From Paludibacteraceae bacterium (GTDB lineage Bacteria > Bacteroidota > Bacteroidia > Bacteroidales > Paludibacteraceae), in NCBI GenBank assembly GCA_017391525.1, contig JAFOYE010000011.1:124001-188000 (forward strand): 64,000 nucleotides of DNA, written 5' to 3'. Below are positions 45,353 through 55,071 of the stretch, piece after piece. Each line of letters begins with the position of its first letter. Positions within the stretch are counted from its first letter, which is position 1. Made by a program: the position numbers and the translations under genes. Below the pieces are notes generated by a model, which had not been told where the DNA came from, ran no database searches, and was given only the letters and a program-made list of their open reading frames with translations.

Positions 45353-46072
45353 ATGGGATACGAATGTTTACTGGCTGGTTTGCCTGACCTGAAAGCGGGT
45401 GGAGAGGCTCCAATGTCGATGGAGGCTCTACTTGATCTTTTCTCTGAGACACTCTCTGAGAAAGATCTTGCGCTGCTCTCAATGTTGCGTATGCCATCTG
45501 ATGCTCCAGAAATCCTTGAGACAATTGAGCAATACGATGACACTATCATCGGTCAACCAACTTGGTGGGAAGATGCTCGTGCTGCTTTGTCTGAGGCTGA
45601 CTTGCGCATGCAGGTGTTGTACGAAATCGGCCTGCAATCAAAAAACCAATTCGTTCGCAAGTGGTTTGCCTTCAATCAAGACATGAACAACGTCTTGGCT
45701 GCGACTATCTGCCGTCGTCATGGCTTTGATGTTCGTCGCGCGATTGTAGGTAACAGCCCTGTGGCTGAGATTCTCCGCAAGGACCTACCACAAAAAGACT
45801 TTGGTTTGGCAGGCGTGATGGACAACCTCTCTGAGGTAATGGCATTGGTTGATATCAACAACCTTATGGAACGCGAAAAGCAAATGGATGCTATTCGTTT
45901 TGCGTGGTTAGAGGAGAAAACGCTATTTGTTAACTTCTCTATTGAAAATGTATTGGCTTACTACTTGCAAGCTGAAATGCTTAATCGTTGGGCTCTCCTC
46001 ACCATTGAACAGGGAGAAAAGGTTTTCAGAGAATTAGTAAGTGGCATGAAAAAAGGAATAAAATTAGATTAA
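45353..46072 (+). CDS. DUF2764 protein of the V-ATPase operon
   Basis: 239 aa, soluble, mostly helical. The start MGYECLLAGLPDL, QPTWWEDARAAL, KNQFVRKWFAFNQDMNNVLAA and the end ALLTIEQGEKVFRELV match DUF2764, a family found in V-ATPase operons of Bacteroidetes and Chlamydiae. It sits where subunit C/d is found in other operons and has been suggested as its distant counterpart (inference). The gene is preceded by the octamer array and followed by atpA after 3 bp. Confidence 0.9.
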   Translation: MGYECLLAGLPDLKAGGEAPMSMEALLDLFSETLSEKDLALLSMLRMPSDAPEILETIEQYDDTIIGQPTWWEDARAALSEADLRMQVLYEIGLQSKNQFVRKWFAFNQDMNNVLAATICRRHGFDVRRAIVGNSPVAEILRKDLPQKDFGLAGVMDNLSEVMALVDINNLMEREKQMDAIRFAWLEEKTLFVNFSIENVLAYYLQAEMLNRWALLTIEQGEKVFRELVSGMKKGIKLD

Positions 46073-46075
46073 GAT

Positions 46076-47833
46076 ATGACAACAGGAAAAGTAAAAGGTA
46101 TCATCTCCAACCTTGTGACCGTGGTGGTTGATGGACCTGTATCACAAAACGAAATCTGCTACATCACCATCGGTAACACCCGATTGATGGCAGAGGTCAT
46201 TAAGGTGATTGGCGACAACGTGTATGTTCAGGTGTTCGAGAGCACACGTGGACTCAAAGTCGGCAATACCGTAGAGTTTACTGGACACATGTTAGAGGTA
46301 ACATTGGGTCCTGGTCTTTTGAGCCGTAACTACGATGGTCTACAAAACGACCTCGATAAGTTGACTGGCGTGTTCCTCCAACGTGGTGAGTACAACTTCC
46401 CACTTGATGAGGAAAAACTTTGGAAGTTCGAACCAATCGCTAAGGTAGGCGATAAGGTAGAGGCTGCTGCATGGTTGGGTGAGGTAGATGAGAACTACCA
46501 ACCACACAAGATCATGGTGCCTTTCGTATTCGAAGGTCAATACACTGTTAAGAGCATCGTTGCTGCTGGCGAGTACAAGATCAATGACACTATCGCAGTG
46601 CTTACCGATGCTGAGGGCAATGACCACAATGTAACCATGGTACAAAAGTGGCCAGTTAAGAAACCAGTGCTTGCTTACAAGAGCAAACCACGTCCATTCA
46701 AACTCCTCGAGACAGGTGTACGTACTATCGATACCGCTAACCCAATCTGCGAGGGTGGTACTGGATTTATCCCTGGTCCTTTCGGTACTGGTAAAACTGT
46801 GCTCCAACACGCTATCTCTAAGCAAGCTGAGGCTGACATCGTGATCATCGCTGCCTGCGGTGAGCGTGCAAACGAGGTTGTGGAGACCTTTACCGAGTTC
46901 CCAGAGCTCGAAGATCCACACACAGGTCGTAAATTGATGGAGCGTACCATCATCATCGCCAATACATCTAACATGCCAGTTGCTTCTCGTGAGGCTTCTG
47001 TATATACCTCAATGGCTATCGCTGAGTACTACCGTTCAATGGGTCTTCGTGTACTCTTGATGGCGGACTCTACTTCTCGTTGGGCACAAGCTCTTCGTGA
47101 GATGTCTAACCGTTTGGAGGAGTTGCCAGGTCAAGATGCCTTCCCAATGGACCTTTCTGCTATCATCGGTGCGTTCTATGCGCGCGCAGGTTACGTGTAC
47201 CTTAATAATGGTGCTACTGGTTCAGTAACTTTCTTGGGTACTGTATCTCCTGCAGGTGGTAACCTTAAAGAGCCTGTGACCGAGGGTACAAAGAAAGTGG
47301 CTCGCTGCTTCTACGCTTTGGAGCAAGCTCGTGCTGACCGCAAACGTTACCCTGCTGTTAACCCAATCGATTCTTACTCTAAATATATCGAATATCCTGA
47401 GTTTGAGGAGTATATAACTAACCTCATCGATGGCGAGTGGCTTGGCAAGGTGAACGATATGAAGACTTACCTCCAACGTGGTAAAGAGATCCAAGAGCAA
47501 ATCAACATCCTTGGTGACGACGGTGTACCTGTAGATTATCACGAGGAGTTCTGGAAAGCGGAGGTTATCGATTTCGTGGTTCTCCAACAAGATGCATTCG
47601 ATAAGATCGATGCTGTCTGCCCTATGGAACGTCAACAATATATCCTCAACCTTGTGATGGATATCTGCAAGCATGACTACGATTTCGCTGACTTCAACGA
47701 TGTAAGTACTTACTTCAAACGCGTGATCAACCTCTGCAAGCAAATGAACTACGCTGAGTTCAAGAGCGAGGCATTTAATCAATATCAACAACAACTCAAC
47801 GACCTTCTCGCTGAGAAACAAATCAAAGCATAA
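46076..47833 (+). CDS. atpA: V-type ATP synthase catalytic subunit A
   Basis: 585 aa. The nucleotide-hydrolysing subunit. Features: N-terminal barrel, the A-type insert ('non-homologous region') around 115-190, P-loop GPFGTGKTVLQ (about 236), catalytic GERANEVVETF, VLLMADSTSRWAQALREMSNRLEELPG and a C-terminal helical domain. Length is normal for the bacterial V/A type. It is followed by atpB after 5 bp. Confidence 0.97.
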   Translation: MTTGKVKGIISNLVTVVVDGPVSQNEICYITIGNTRLMAEVIKVIGDNVYVQVFESTRGLKVGNTVEFTGHMLEVTLGPGLLSRNYDGLQNDLDKLTGVFLQRGEYNFPLDEEKLWKFEPIAKVGDKVEAAAWLGEVDENYQPHKIMVPFVFEGQYTVKSIVAAGEYKINDTIAVLTDAEGNDHNVTMVQKWPVKKPVLAYKSKPRPFKLLETGVRTIDTANPICEGGTGFIPGPFGTGKTVLQHAISKQAEADIVIIAACGERANEVVETFTEFPELEDPHTGRKLMERTIIIANTSNMPVASREASVYTSMAIAEYYRSMGLRVLLMADSTSRWAQALREMSNRLEELPGQDAFPMDLSAIIGAFYARAGYVYLNNGATGSVTFLGTVSPAGGNLKEPVTEGTKKVARCFYALEQARADRKRYPAVNPIDSYSKYIEYPEFEEYITNLIDGEWLGKVNDMKTYLQRGKEIQEQINILGDDGVPVDYHEEFWKAEVIDFVVLQQDAFDKIDAVCPMERQQYILNLVMDICKHDYDFADFNDVSTYFKRVINLCKQMNYAEFKSEAFNQYQQQLNDLLAEKQIKA

Positions 47834-47838
47834 CGACT

Positions 47839-49167
47839 ATGGCAAAAGCATTTCAAAAGATTTATACACAAATCACAGCTATCACCAAGGCTACTTGCTC
47901 TTTGAAAGCTGAAGGTGTAGGTAACGACGAGCTCGCTACCGTGAATGGCAAACTCGCACAGGTCGTTAAGATCATGGGCGATGATGTGACTCTCCAAGTG
48001 TTCGAGGGTACCGAGGGTATCCCTACCAACGCTGAGGTAGTATTCCTAGGCAAAGCTCCATCATTGAAGGTAAGCGAGCAATTGGCTGGTCGCTTCTTCA
48101 ACGCATACGGTGATCCAATCGATGGCGGACCAGCTATCGAGGGTACTGAAGTAGAGATCGGTGGTCCTAGTGTGAACCCTGTTCGCCGTAAACAACCATC
48201 TGAGCTCATCGCTACTGGTATCGCAGGTATCGACCTCAACAATACACTCGTGTCAGGACAAAAGATTCCATTCTTTGCTGACCCTGACCAACCTTACAAC
48301 CAAGTGATGGCTAACGTGGCTCTCCGTGCAGAGGCTGACAAGATTATCCTTGGTGGTATGGGTCTTACCAACGATGACTACCTCTACTTCAAAAACGTGT
48401 TCTCTAATGCAGGTGTATTGGACCGCATCGTGTCTTTCGTTAACACCACTGAGAACCCACCAGTAGAGCGTCTTCTTATTCCAGATATGGCACTCTGCGC
48501 AGCTGAGTACTTCGCTGTACAAAAACACGAGAAAGTGCTTGTACTTCTAACTGATATGACACTTTACGCCGATGCGCTCGCTATCGTGTCTAACCGTATG
48601 GATCAAATTCCTTCTAAAGACTCTATGCCAGGTTCACTCTATTCTGACCTTGCTAAGATCTACGAGAAAGCGGTTCAATTCCCAGAGGAAGCAGGTGGTG
48701 GTTCTATCACCATTATTGCGGTGACAACCTTGTCAGGTGGTGATATTACCCACGCTATTCCAGATAACACCGGTTATATCACCGAGGGTCAGTTGTATCT
48801 GCGTCGTGATAGCGATATCGGTAAGGTTATCGTGGATCCATTCCGTTCACTCTCTCGTTTGAAACAATTGGTGGCTGGTAAGAAGACACGCGAAGATCAC
48901 CCACAAGTGATGAACGCAGCTGTTCGTCTCTACGCCGATGCTGCTAACGCAAAAACCAAACAAGAGAACGGTTTCGACCTCACCGACTACGATGAGCGCT
49001 GCCTCGAGTTTGCTAAGGCTTATTCTACACAAATCTTGGCTATCGACGTGAACATCAACACTACACAAATGTTGGATGTAGCTTGGACCTTGTTCGGCAA
49101 ATACTTCAAACCAGAAGAGGCAAACATCAAACAAGAACTTGTAAATAAATATTGGCCAAAAAACTAA
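47839..49167 (+). CDS. atpB: V-type ATP synthase regulatory subunit B
   Basis: 442 aa. The non-catalytic partner of subunit A. It has a beta-barrel start, GRFFNAYGDPIDGGP, and the TGIAGIDLNNTLVSGQKIPFF region where the P-loop is lost, as expected for B subunits. LVLLTDMTLYADALAIVSNRMDQIPS, the B-subunit equivalent of the ADST motif, and LSRLKQLVAGKKTREDH follow. 161 bp of mini-hairpin repeats separate it from atpD. Confidence 0.97.
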   Translation: MAKAFQKIYTQITAITKATCSLKAEGVGNDELATVNGKLAQVVKIMGDDVTLQVFEGTEGIPTNAEVVFLGKAPSLKVSEQLAGRFFNAYGDPIDGGPAIEGTEVEIGGPSVNPVRRKQPSELIATGIAGIDLNNTLVSGQKIPFFADPDQPYNQVMANVALRAEADKIILGGMGLTNDDYLYFKNVFSNAGVLDRIVSFVNTTENPPVERLLIPDMALCAAEYFAVQKHEKVLVLLTDMTLYADALAIVSNRMDQIPSKDSMPGSLYSDLAKIYEKAVQFPEEAGGGSITIIAVTTLSGGDITHAIPDNTGYITEGQLYLRRDSDIGKVIVDPFRSLSRLKQLVAGKKTREDHPQVMNAAVRLYADAANAKTKQENGFDLTDYDERCLEFAKAYSTQILAIDVNINTTQMLDVAWTLFGKYFKPEEANIKQELVNKYWPKN

Positions 49168-49173
49168 ATGAGT

Positions 49174-49328
49174 GTTAGCGCTGCGCGCTGAATAGTTAGC
49201 TTCGCTGAAACCCATTGCTAGCAATGAAGAGTTAGCCCTTCGGGCTGAAATTCACGAAGTAGCCCTTCACGAAGCAACCATTCATTCGCACAGCGAATAA
49301 CATTTCACGAACAAAGTGAACAGAAATT
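49174..49328. repeat. Mini-hairpin repeat cluster between atpB and atpD
   Basis: The frame 'GTTAGC - short insert - GCTGAA' occurs three times (49174, 49194, 49230), with AGCCC-TTCG-GGCT as the best hairpin. TTCACGAA words follow. This resembles the word-plus-hairpin design of the TCTAACAG arrays. Confidence 0.6.
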
Positions 49329-49976
49329 ATGGCTATAAATTATCAATTTAATAAAACATCGTTGCAGGCTTTGGAGAAAGACCTCAAGATGCGCCAACGT
49401 ACTTTGCCTACGCTGCAAAGCAAAGAGTCGGCTCTCCGACTCGAAGTGAAGCGTGCGAAGGACGAGATCAAGGCGCTTGACGAAGAGGTGGATCGTCGTA
49501 TCAAAGACTACGATCAGATGTTAGCACTTTGGGGAGAGTTTGACACTTCTCTTATCCATGTGGACGATGTACGCATGTCGATCAAGAAGATCGCAGGTGT
49601 ACGCGTTCCAGTATTGGAAGAGGTGGTGTACTCAACCAAAGAGTTCAGCATCTTCTCTTCTCCTAAATGGTTTGCAGACGGTTTCAACCAATTAAAGGCC
49701 ATTGCTGATGTAGGTATTCGTCAGGAGTTCGTGCGCCGCAAGGTAGAACTCCTAGACTATGCTCGTAAGAAAACTACCCAAAAGGTGAACCTCTTCGAGA
49801 AAGTACAAATACCTGGTTTCCAAGATGCTATCCGTAAAATCAAACGATTCATGGAAGACGAGGAGAACCTAAGCAAGTCATCACAAAAGATTGTTAAATC
49901 TAAGCGTGAGGCTGAAGCTCGTATGGCTGAAGAATTGGCTAAAAAGGCAAACGCCGGAAAGGAGGAACAAGCATGA
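49329..49976 (+). CDS. atpD: V-type ATP synthase subunit D
   Basis: 215 aa. Central-stalk subunit: two long antiparallel helices (about 8-60 and 130-200) around a short middle part. The start NYQFNKTSLQALEKDLKMRQRTLPTLQSKESAL and the ending with charged Lys/Glu repeats are typical. Its stop overlaps the start of the I subunit gene (ATGA). Confidence 0.93.
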   Translation: MAINYQFNKTSLQALEKDLKMRQRTLPTLQSKESALRLEVKRAKDEIKALDEEVDRRIKDYDQMLALWGEFDTSLIHVDDVRMSIKKIAGVRVPVLEEVVYSTKEFSIFSSPKWFADGFNQLKAIADVGIRQEFVRRKVELLDYARKKTTQKVNLFEKVQIPGFQDAIRKIKRFMEDEENLSKSSQKIVKSKREAEARMAEELAKKANAGKEEQA

Positions 49977-51739
49977 TTACGCAAATGAAGAAATATACCT
50001 TCCTCGTTTTCCATCGTGAATATGAAGCTTTCCTTGAGCAATTGCGTGAGGCTGGCGTAGTACATATCACAGAGAAAGCGGCAGGAATGGCGGATGATGC
50101 ACACTTGCAAGAACTCCTTGCTAAGGCAGAACAAACACGTAAGATCATTGCACAAGCTGCTCCAGATCAATTGCTTACAGAGAAAGCAAATATAGAAAGT
50201 CGTATCGTTTTAACCAAGAAAGAGGCTGATCGTATGGCAATCTGGGGAGATTTCTCTGCAGAGCGTCTCGAGCAACTCAAAGCTGCTGGTTACACACTTC
50301 GCTACTTCTCTTGCGCCAAGAAACTCTTCCAACAAGAGTGGGGTATAGTAGTGGCTGAGGATGGTGCTACTGTATATTTCGTACATGTTAGCAAAACTTC
50401 TGAACCTTCTGAACTTTTGAACACTGTACTTGAGTTGTGCCAAGAGCAACAACTCAACTCTAAATCAACAGCAGAACTGCTCAAGGAGGTAGAGGGACTC
50501 AATGGTTTGCTCGTAGCACAAAACGCACGTATCGAACTCTGGGCAAAAGAGAATATCCCTGCTCTAGAGGCTGAACTGAAAGACTTGCAACAACAAATTG
50601 ATTGGAAGCGAGTTACACTCAATACTGAAACTGAGTGCGATGGCGCATTGAAGCTACTAGAAGGCTTCTGTCCAATTGATCAAGTGCCTGCGCTCCGAGA
50701 GATGCTTGTCAAGCAAGAAGTGTACTACCAAGAGGAAGATCCTACTGCAGAAGACAACACGCCTATCAAGTTGCGCAATAACCGTTTTACCAAACTCTTT
50801 GAGTCATTGACGGGTATGTACGGTTGGCCTAACTATGGCGAGTTTGATCCAACTCCAATATTGGCTCCATTCTTCTTGCTTTTCTTCGCTATGTGTATGG
50901 GCGACTGTGGTTATGGTATCTTGCTGATGATCATCGGTGTGCTTATCGCAAAGAAGAAACTCAATATCGCCATGTTTGAAGGCCTTGGCCCTATCATTAC
51001 TGTATTGGGTGTGGGTACTACCGTCGTTGGTTTCTTCCTAGGAACCTTCATGGGTATTGATCTTTATGCTGCAGATTGGGTGCCTCAAGCGCTCAAGGAT
51101 GTAATGATCAAAGGCGAAATAATGGGCTACGATGTACAAATGGTATTAGCAATCTGTATTGGTGTGTTCCACATCTGTTTGGCTATGGTAGTCAAAGCAA
51201 TTTGCTACACCAAGCAAACTGGTTTCAAGGAGAATATCGCTACTTGGAGCTGGACATTGCTCATTGTAGGTGGTTTGATCGCGGCGATCTTAGGTATGAC
51301 TGTATTGCAAGAGGCAGTGTTCAAATGGACATTGATTGCTGTGGCAGTAGTGTCAGCATTGGGTATCTATATCTTCAATACACCAGGTCGTAACCCATTG
51401 ATTAACATTGGTGCAGGCCTTTGGGAAACCTATAATATGGCCACTGGTATCCTAGGTGACGTACTCTCATACATCCGTCTCTATGCTCTTGGTTTGGCAG
51501 GTGGTATGTTGGGTGCCGCATTCAATGACTTGGGTCTGATGGTTATGGGTGAAACTATTGAAGGTGCTACATGGCAATGGATTCCATTCATACTAATCTT
51601 AGTGCTTGGTCACGTACTCAACCTAGCAATGTCTGCTCTTGGTGCATTTGTTCACCCATTGCGTTTGAGCTTCGTAGAGTATTTCAAGAACGCTGGTTAC
51701 GAAGGTAAAGGTACTTTATATCAACCATTTAAAAAATAA
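49973..51739 (+). CDS. atpI: V-type ATP synthase subunit I
   Basis: 588 aa. The membrane stator that forms the ion half-channels with the K ring. The N-terminal half is cytoplasmic with coiled coils (about 1-300). The C-terminal half has seven or so membrane helices with FFAMCMGDCGYGI and the YIRLYALGLAGGMLGAAF segment that holds the key Arg. ATG 49973 or the Met at 49985 could start it. Residues about 142-150 (SEPSELLNT) are encoded by three octamer-like units (50398-50422). Confidence 0.95.
   Translation: MITQMKKYTFLVFHREYEAFLEQLREAGVVHITEKAAGMADDAHLQELLAKAEQTRKIIAQAAPDQLLTEKANIESRIVLTKKEADRMAIWGDFSAERLEQLKAAGYTLRYFSCAKKLFQQEWGIVVAEDGATVYFVHVSKTSEPSELLNTVLELCQEQQLNSKSTAELLKEVEGLNGLLVAQNARIELWAKENIPALEAELKDLQQQIDWKRVTLNTETECDGALKLLEGFCPIDQVPALREMLVKQEVYYQEEDPTAEDNTPIKLRNNRFTKLFESLTGMYGWPNYGEFDPTPILAPFFLLFFAMCMGDCGYGILLMIIGVLIAKKKLNIAMFEGLGPIITVLGVGTTVVGFFLGTFMGIDLYAADWVPQALKDVMIKGEIMGYDVQMVLAICIGVFHICLAMVVKAICYTKQTGFKENIATWSWTLLIVGGLIAAILGMTVLQEAVFKWTLIAVAVVSALGIYIFNTPGRNPLINIGAGLWETYNMATGILGDVLSYIRLYALGLAGGMLGAAFNDLGLMVMGETIEGATWQWIPFILILVLGHVLNLAMSALGAFVHPLRLSFVEYFKNAGYEGKGTLYQPFKK
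50398..50422. repeat. Octamer-like array inside atpI, three units
   Basis: TTCTGAAC (50398), TTCTGAAC (50107 bp register shifted by one base, at 50407) and TTTTGAAC (50415). One extra C sits between the first two. Confidence 0.6.
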
Positions 51740-51758
51740 TAGAATAAATAATAATTAA

Positions 51759-52199
<441 letters not shown>

Positions 52200-52235
52200 T
52201 CACTCAACCAAGATTGGTCTATGACCAACAAGAAA

Positions 52236-52273
52236 ATAATGGAAGTGGGAAACCTCTTCCATTATTTTTTTTG
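52236..52273 (+). terminator. V-ATPase operon terminator
   Basis: ATAATGGAAG (52236-52245) pairs with CTTCCATTAT (52256-52265), followed by a T8 tract. Confidence 0.9.
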
Positions 52274-52290
52274 CAAAATAATCAATTTAT

Positions 52291-52321
52291 TTTGTAGAAT
52301 CAAAAAAATGTTGTACTTTTG
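52291..52321 (+). promoter_or_regulatory. Promoter of the TerB-like gene
   Basis: TTTG (52291-52294), a 19-bp spacer and TACTTTTG (52314-52321). Confidence 0.75.
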
Positions 52322-52364
52322 CCGCCGATAAATTGATGTCGTACACTTTAGTTACTATAATACC

Positions 52365-53774
52365 ATGCGACACCATCAAAAAATAGCGATAGCACGACTA
52401 ATATCTGATCTCATCAAGTCTGATGATGTGATATGCAAGGAGGAGATAGCCCTCTATAATCATATCGTGTGCAGTTTTGATATCTCTCAAGACGAACTGC
52501 ACGAAGCTCAGTTTTTTTCACAAGCAGAAGCAGTATCATATATCAAAAAAATGGTCCCAAGTGAACAGAAAAAGATTTTTTCTATTCTGCACAAAGCGGC
52601 CTATTCGGATAATTCATGCGTAGCGCGTGAAGCTTTACTCTTGCTTACTCTTTCACGAACACTCAATGATACAACGGATAAGTACCATCTTCTTTCTTCT
52701 AACATCAAAGGGTGGCAAAACTTAGATAAGTATGTGGTGTATATCGAAAGTGATTATATGCCAGCTATTAATGAAGAGATTTTGCAGCAATACGATACAA
52801 TTGCTAACCTATTGCATCTCTGGAAGTTTGAGTTTATATACATACCTAAAATTTCGCAATCCTTGTGCGAAATGGATCGCTCTTATCTCTGCGATATTAT
52901 CCGTTATATGAATCCAAGACTCTCTACTGAAATGCTTAACAATCTTTATGAGAGTCTGACCAATTTTACCACAGAGGCTTTTACGTGTGATTATTTAGCT
53001 AACTCCACACACCAGAATATCTTCTATGATATTGAGCCTTCTTTATTTATCAATGTTGGTATATCTAATGTACTTGCTTTGAATACTACTCAACAAGATA
53101 CTGCTTGGGTCAATTTCCTAACGATTCGCCTTGAGGATGAACCTAATTGCGTACTCAATGAGGTGCGTCATTTTCTGGATCAATACGAGACGCTTATCAC
53201 AGAACCTGAGTATCAACGTCCTAAACGAGGAAAAGGTTTATTCCGTTATTATGGATTCTACAAACAGTTGTTTGATTTTCTAGCTCGTCAGCATACGAAT
53301 GGTGTGGAAAATAATATATTGATTGATATTTCTGCTCGTCGTATTTGGATGCGTGGAGTAGAAGTGCAGATGAGTGCGACTCATTTGGCAACTTATATAT
53401 TTATTTTGCACCAATCCCTTTGTACTCATTATGGAGGATTGATTAAGGCTGGACAACATCGTCCTTTGTCGGAGAAGGAGGTCAATCGCCTCGGACATAC
53501 ATTTCATGCGATTTGTAATCTTTTTCGTGAGATACCAATTACGGACACGCGTTCTTATCTAGAGGATGTGCCTAATATTCGTGCCTATATTGCACGTATT
53601 CGTACGACAATCGAGCATCATATCGATACGCAAGATATTGACTATTATTATCCCAAAGATTCATCCGATAAGAGCATGTATCATATCGCAATCAATCCGT
53701 CATGTGTACAAATTAAACATTCTGGGGGCAATTGCTCTTTTATAGAATTTCCTTTATGGAAGTGTCTGAAATGA
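52365..53774 (+). CDS. TerB-like protein with a possible C-terminal winged helix
   Basis: 469 aa, cytoplasmic. Residues 1-105 look like a TerB-type helical bundle (ARLISDLIKSDDVICKEEIALYNHI, FSILHKAAYSDNSCVAREALLLLTL), with acidic residues placed as in TerB metal-binding sites. The middle is unrecognised. Residues about 320-460 resemble an OmpR-type winged helix: ILIDISARRIWMRGVEVQMSATHLATYIFIL, then NIRAYIARIRTTIEHHI and a terminal hairpin. If so this is a regulator with a TerB sensor. No operon partner is seen; it has its own promoter. Function unknown. Confidence 0.65.
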   Translation: MRHHQKIAIARLISDLIKSDDVICKEEIALYNHIVCSFDISQDELHEAQFFSQAEAVSYIKKMVPSEQKKIFSILHKAAYSDNSCVAREALLLLTLSRTLNDTTDKYHLLSSNIKGWQNLDKYVVYIESDYMPAINEEILQQYDTIANLLHLWKFEFIYIPKISQSLCEMDRSYLCDIIRYMNPRLSTEMLNNLYESLTNFTTEAFTCDYLANSTHQNIFYDIEPSLFINVGISNVLALNTTQQDTAWVNFLTIRLEDEPNCVLNEVRHFLDQYETLITEPEYQRPKRGKGLFRYYGFYKQLFDFLARQHTNGVENNILIDISARRIWMRGVEVQMSATHLATYIFILHQSLCTHYGGLIKAGQHRPLSEKEVNRLGHTFHAICNLFREIPITDTRSYLEDVPNIRAYIARIRTTIEHHIDTQDIDYYYPKDSSDKSMYHIAINPSCVQIKHSGGNCSFIEFPLWKCLK

Positions 53775-53865
53775 GTTATTGATACATATTTTATTCATTG
53801 AACTATTTTATTGCTAAAAATTTTCTTTTTTCTTGCGTATCTCTATTTTTTTTACTAATTTTGCA

Positions 53866-53873
53866 ACGAATTA
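53866..53873 (+). promoter_or_regulatory. Putative -7 element of the sigma-54 activator gene
   Basis: TAATTTTG fits TAnnTTTG; the -33 element is weak. Confidence 0.5.
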
Positions 53874-53898
53874 TAAACTAGGGTAACTAGTATCATTT

Positions 53899-55068
53899 AT
53901 GGCAAAAATATTAGTAATAGACGATGAGCGTGCGATACGCAATACGCTTAAGGAAATCCTTGAATTTGAAGGATATACCATTGATCTTGCTGAAAATGGC
54001 AAAGTAGGATTGGAGAAGGCTCTATCTACAACCTATGACTTGATTTATACTGATATCAAGATGCCAGAGATGGATGGTCTTGAGATGTTGCAAGCATATC
54101 GCCAAGCAGTTAAGGAAAATGGTGCAGAAGAAGCACCAGTTGTCATGATTTCTGGACATGGCACTGTGGAAACAGCTGTAGATGCACTAAAGAATGGTGC
54201 TTTTGACTTTATTGTCAAACCATTGGATCTCAATCGTTTACTCCTGACTACTAAACATGCTATTGATCATAAGTCTCTAGTTCAAGAGACTAAAGTTCTT
54301 CGTAAAAAAATCAATTCTCGCAACCAAATGGTGGGCGAGAGTGCTGAAATAGAAAAAGTAAGAAGCATCATCGAGAAAGTTGCTCCTACTGAAGCACGTG
54401 TCATGATTACCGGTTCCAATGGTACGGGTAAAGAAGTGGTTGCTCACCTCATTCACGAGAATAGTTCACGTGCCAAGAAAGTAATGGTAGAAGTAAACTG
54501 CGCTGCCATACCAAGCGAACTAATAGAAAGCGAACTCTTTGGTCATACCAAAGGTAGTTTTACTAGTGCCATCAAAGATCGTGCTGGTAAATTTGAGCAA
54601 GCTGATGGCGGTACACTCTTCCTTGATGAGATAGGTGATATGAGCCTTTCTGCGCAAGCTAAAGTTTTGAGAGCACTACAAGAGAACGAGATCACCCGCG
54701 TTGGAAGTGATAAACCGATCAAAGTGAATGTGCGTGTATTGGCAGCAACCAATAAGGATCTTAAGAGGGAAATTGCTGAAGGTCGTTTCCGCGAGGATTT
54801 ATACCACCGTCTCAATGTAATTCCAATCCATGTACCAGCTTTGGATGATCGTAAAGAAGATATTCCATTATTGATCAATCACTTTGCTGAACTTATATGT
54901 AATGAACAAGGAACGAAAACCAAATGTTTTTCTCCTGAAGCAATGACAGCTTTGCAACAACGCTCATGGCCAGGAAACATCCGTGAATTACGCAATGTCG
55001 TAGAGCGTTTAATCATCTTGAGTGGGGATGTTATTACCGATCAAGACGTACAAATGTTTGGAATGTAA
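53899..55068 (+). CDS. Sigma-54-dependent response regulator lacking an HTH
   Basis: 389 aa. The receiver domain (1-125) has DDE acidic residues (Asp8, Asp9), phospho-acceptor Asp53 in YTDIKMPEMDG, a Thr/Ser at GHGT and Lys107 in VKPLDL. The AAA+ domain (about 140-370) has Walker A GSNGTGKE, the sigma-54 contact loop GSFTSA (GAFTGA in most activators), Walker B GGTLFLDEIGDM and the R-finger region. The protein stops at DQDVQMFGM, right where the Fis-type HTH linker begins. It therefore may act from solution or need a partner. rpoN lies at 21040. No histidine kinase is nearby. Confidence 0.93.
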   Translation: MAKILVIDDERAIRNTLKEILEFEGYTIDLAENGKVGLEKALSTTYDLIYTDIKMPEMDGLEMLQAYRQAVKENGAEEAPVVMISGHGTVETAVDALKNGAFDFIVKPLDLNRLLLTTKHAIDHKSLVQETKVLRKKINSRNQMVGESAEIEKVRSIIEKVAPTEARVMITGSNGTGKEVVAHLIHENSSRAKKVMVEVNCAAIPSELIESELFGHTKGSFTSAIKDRAGKFEQADGGTLFLDEIGDMSLSAQAKVLRALQENEITRVGSDKPIKVNVRVLAATNKDLKREIAEGRFREDLYHRLNVIPIHVPALDDRKEDIPLLINHFAELICNEQGTKTKCFSPEAMTALQQRSWPGNIRELRNVVERLIILSGDVITDQDVQMFGM

Positions 55069-55071
55069 TTG

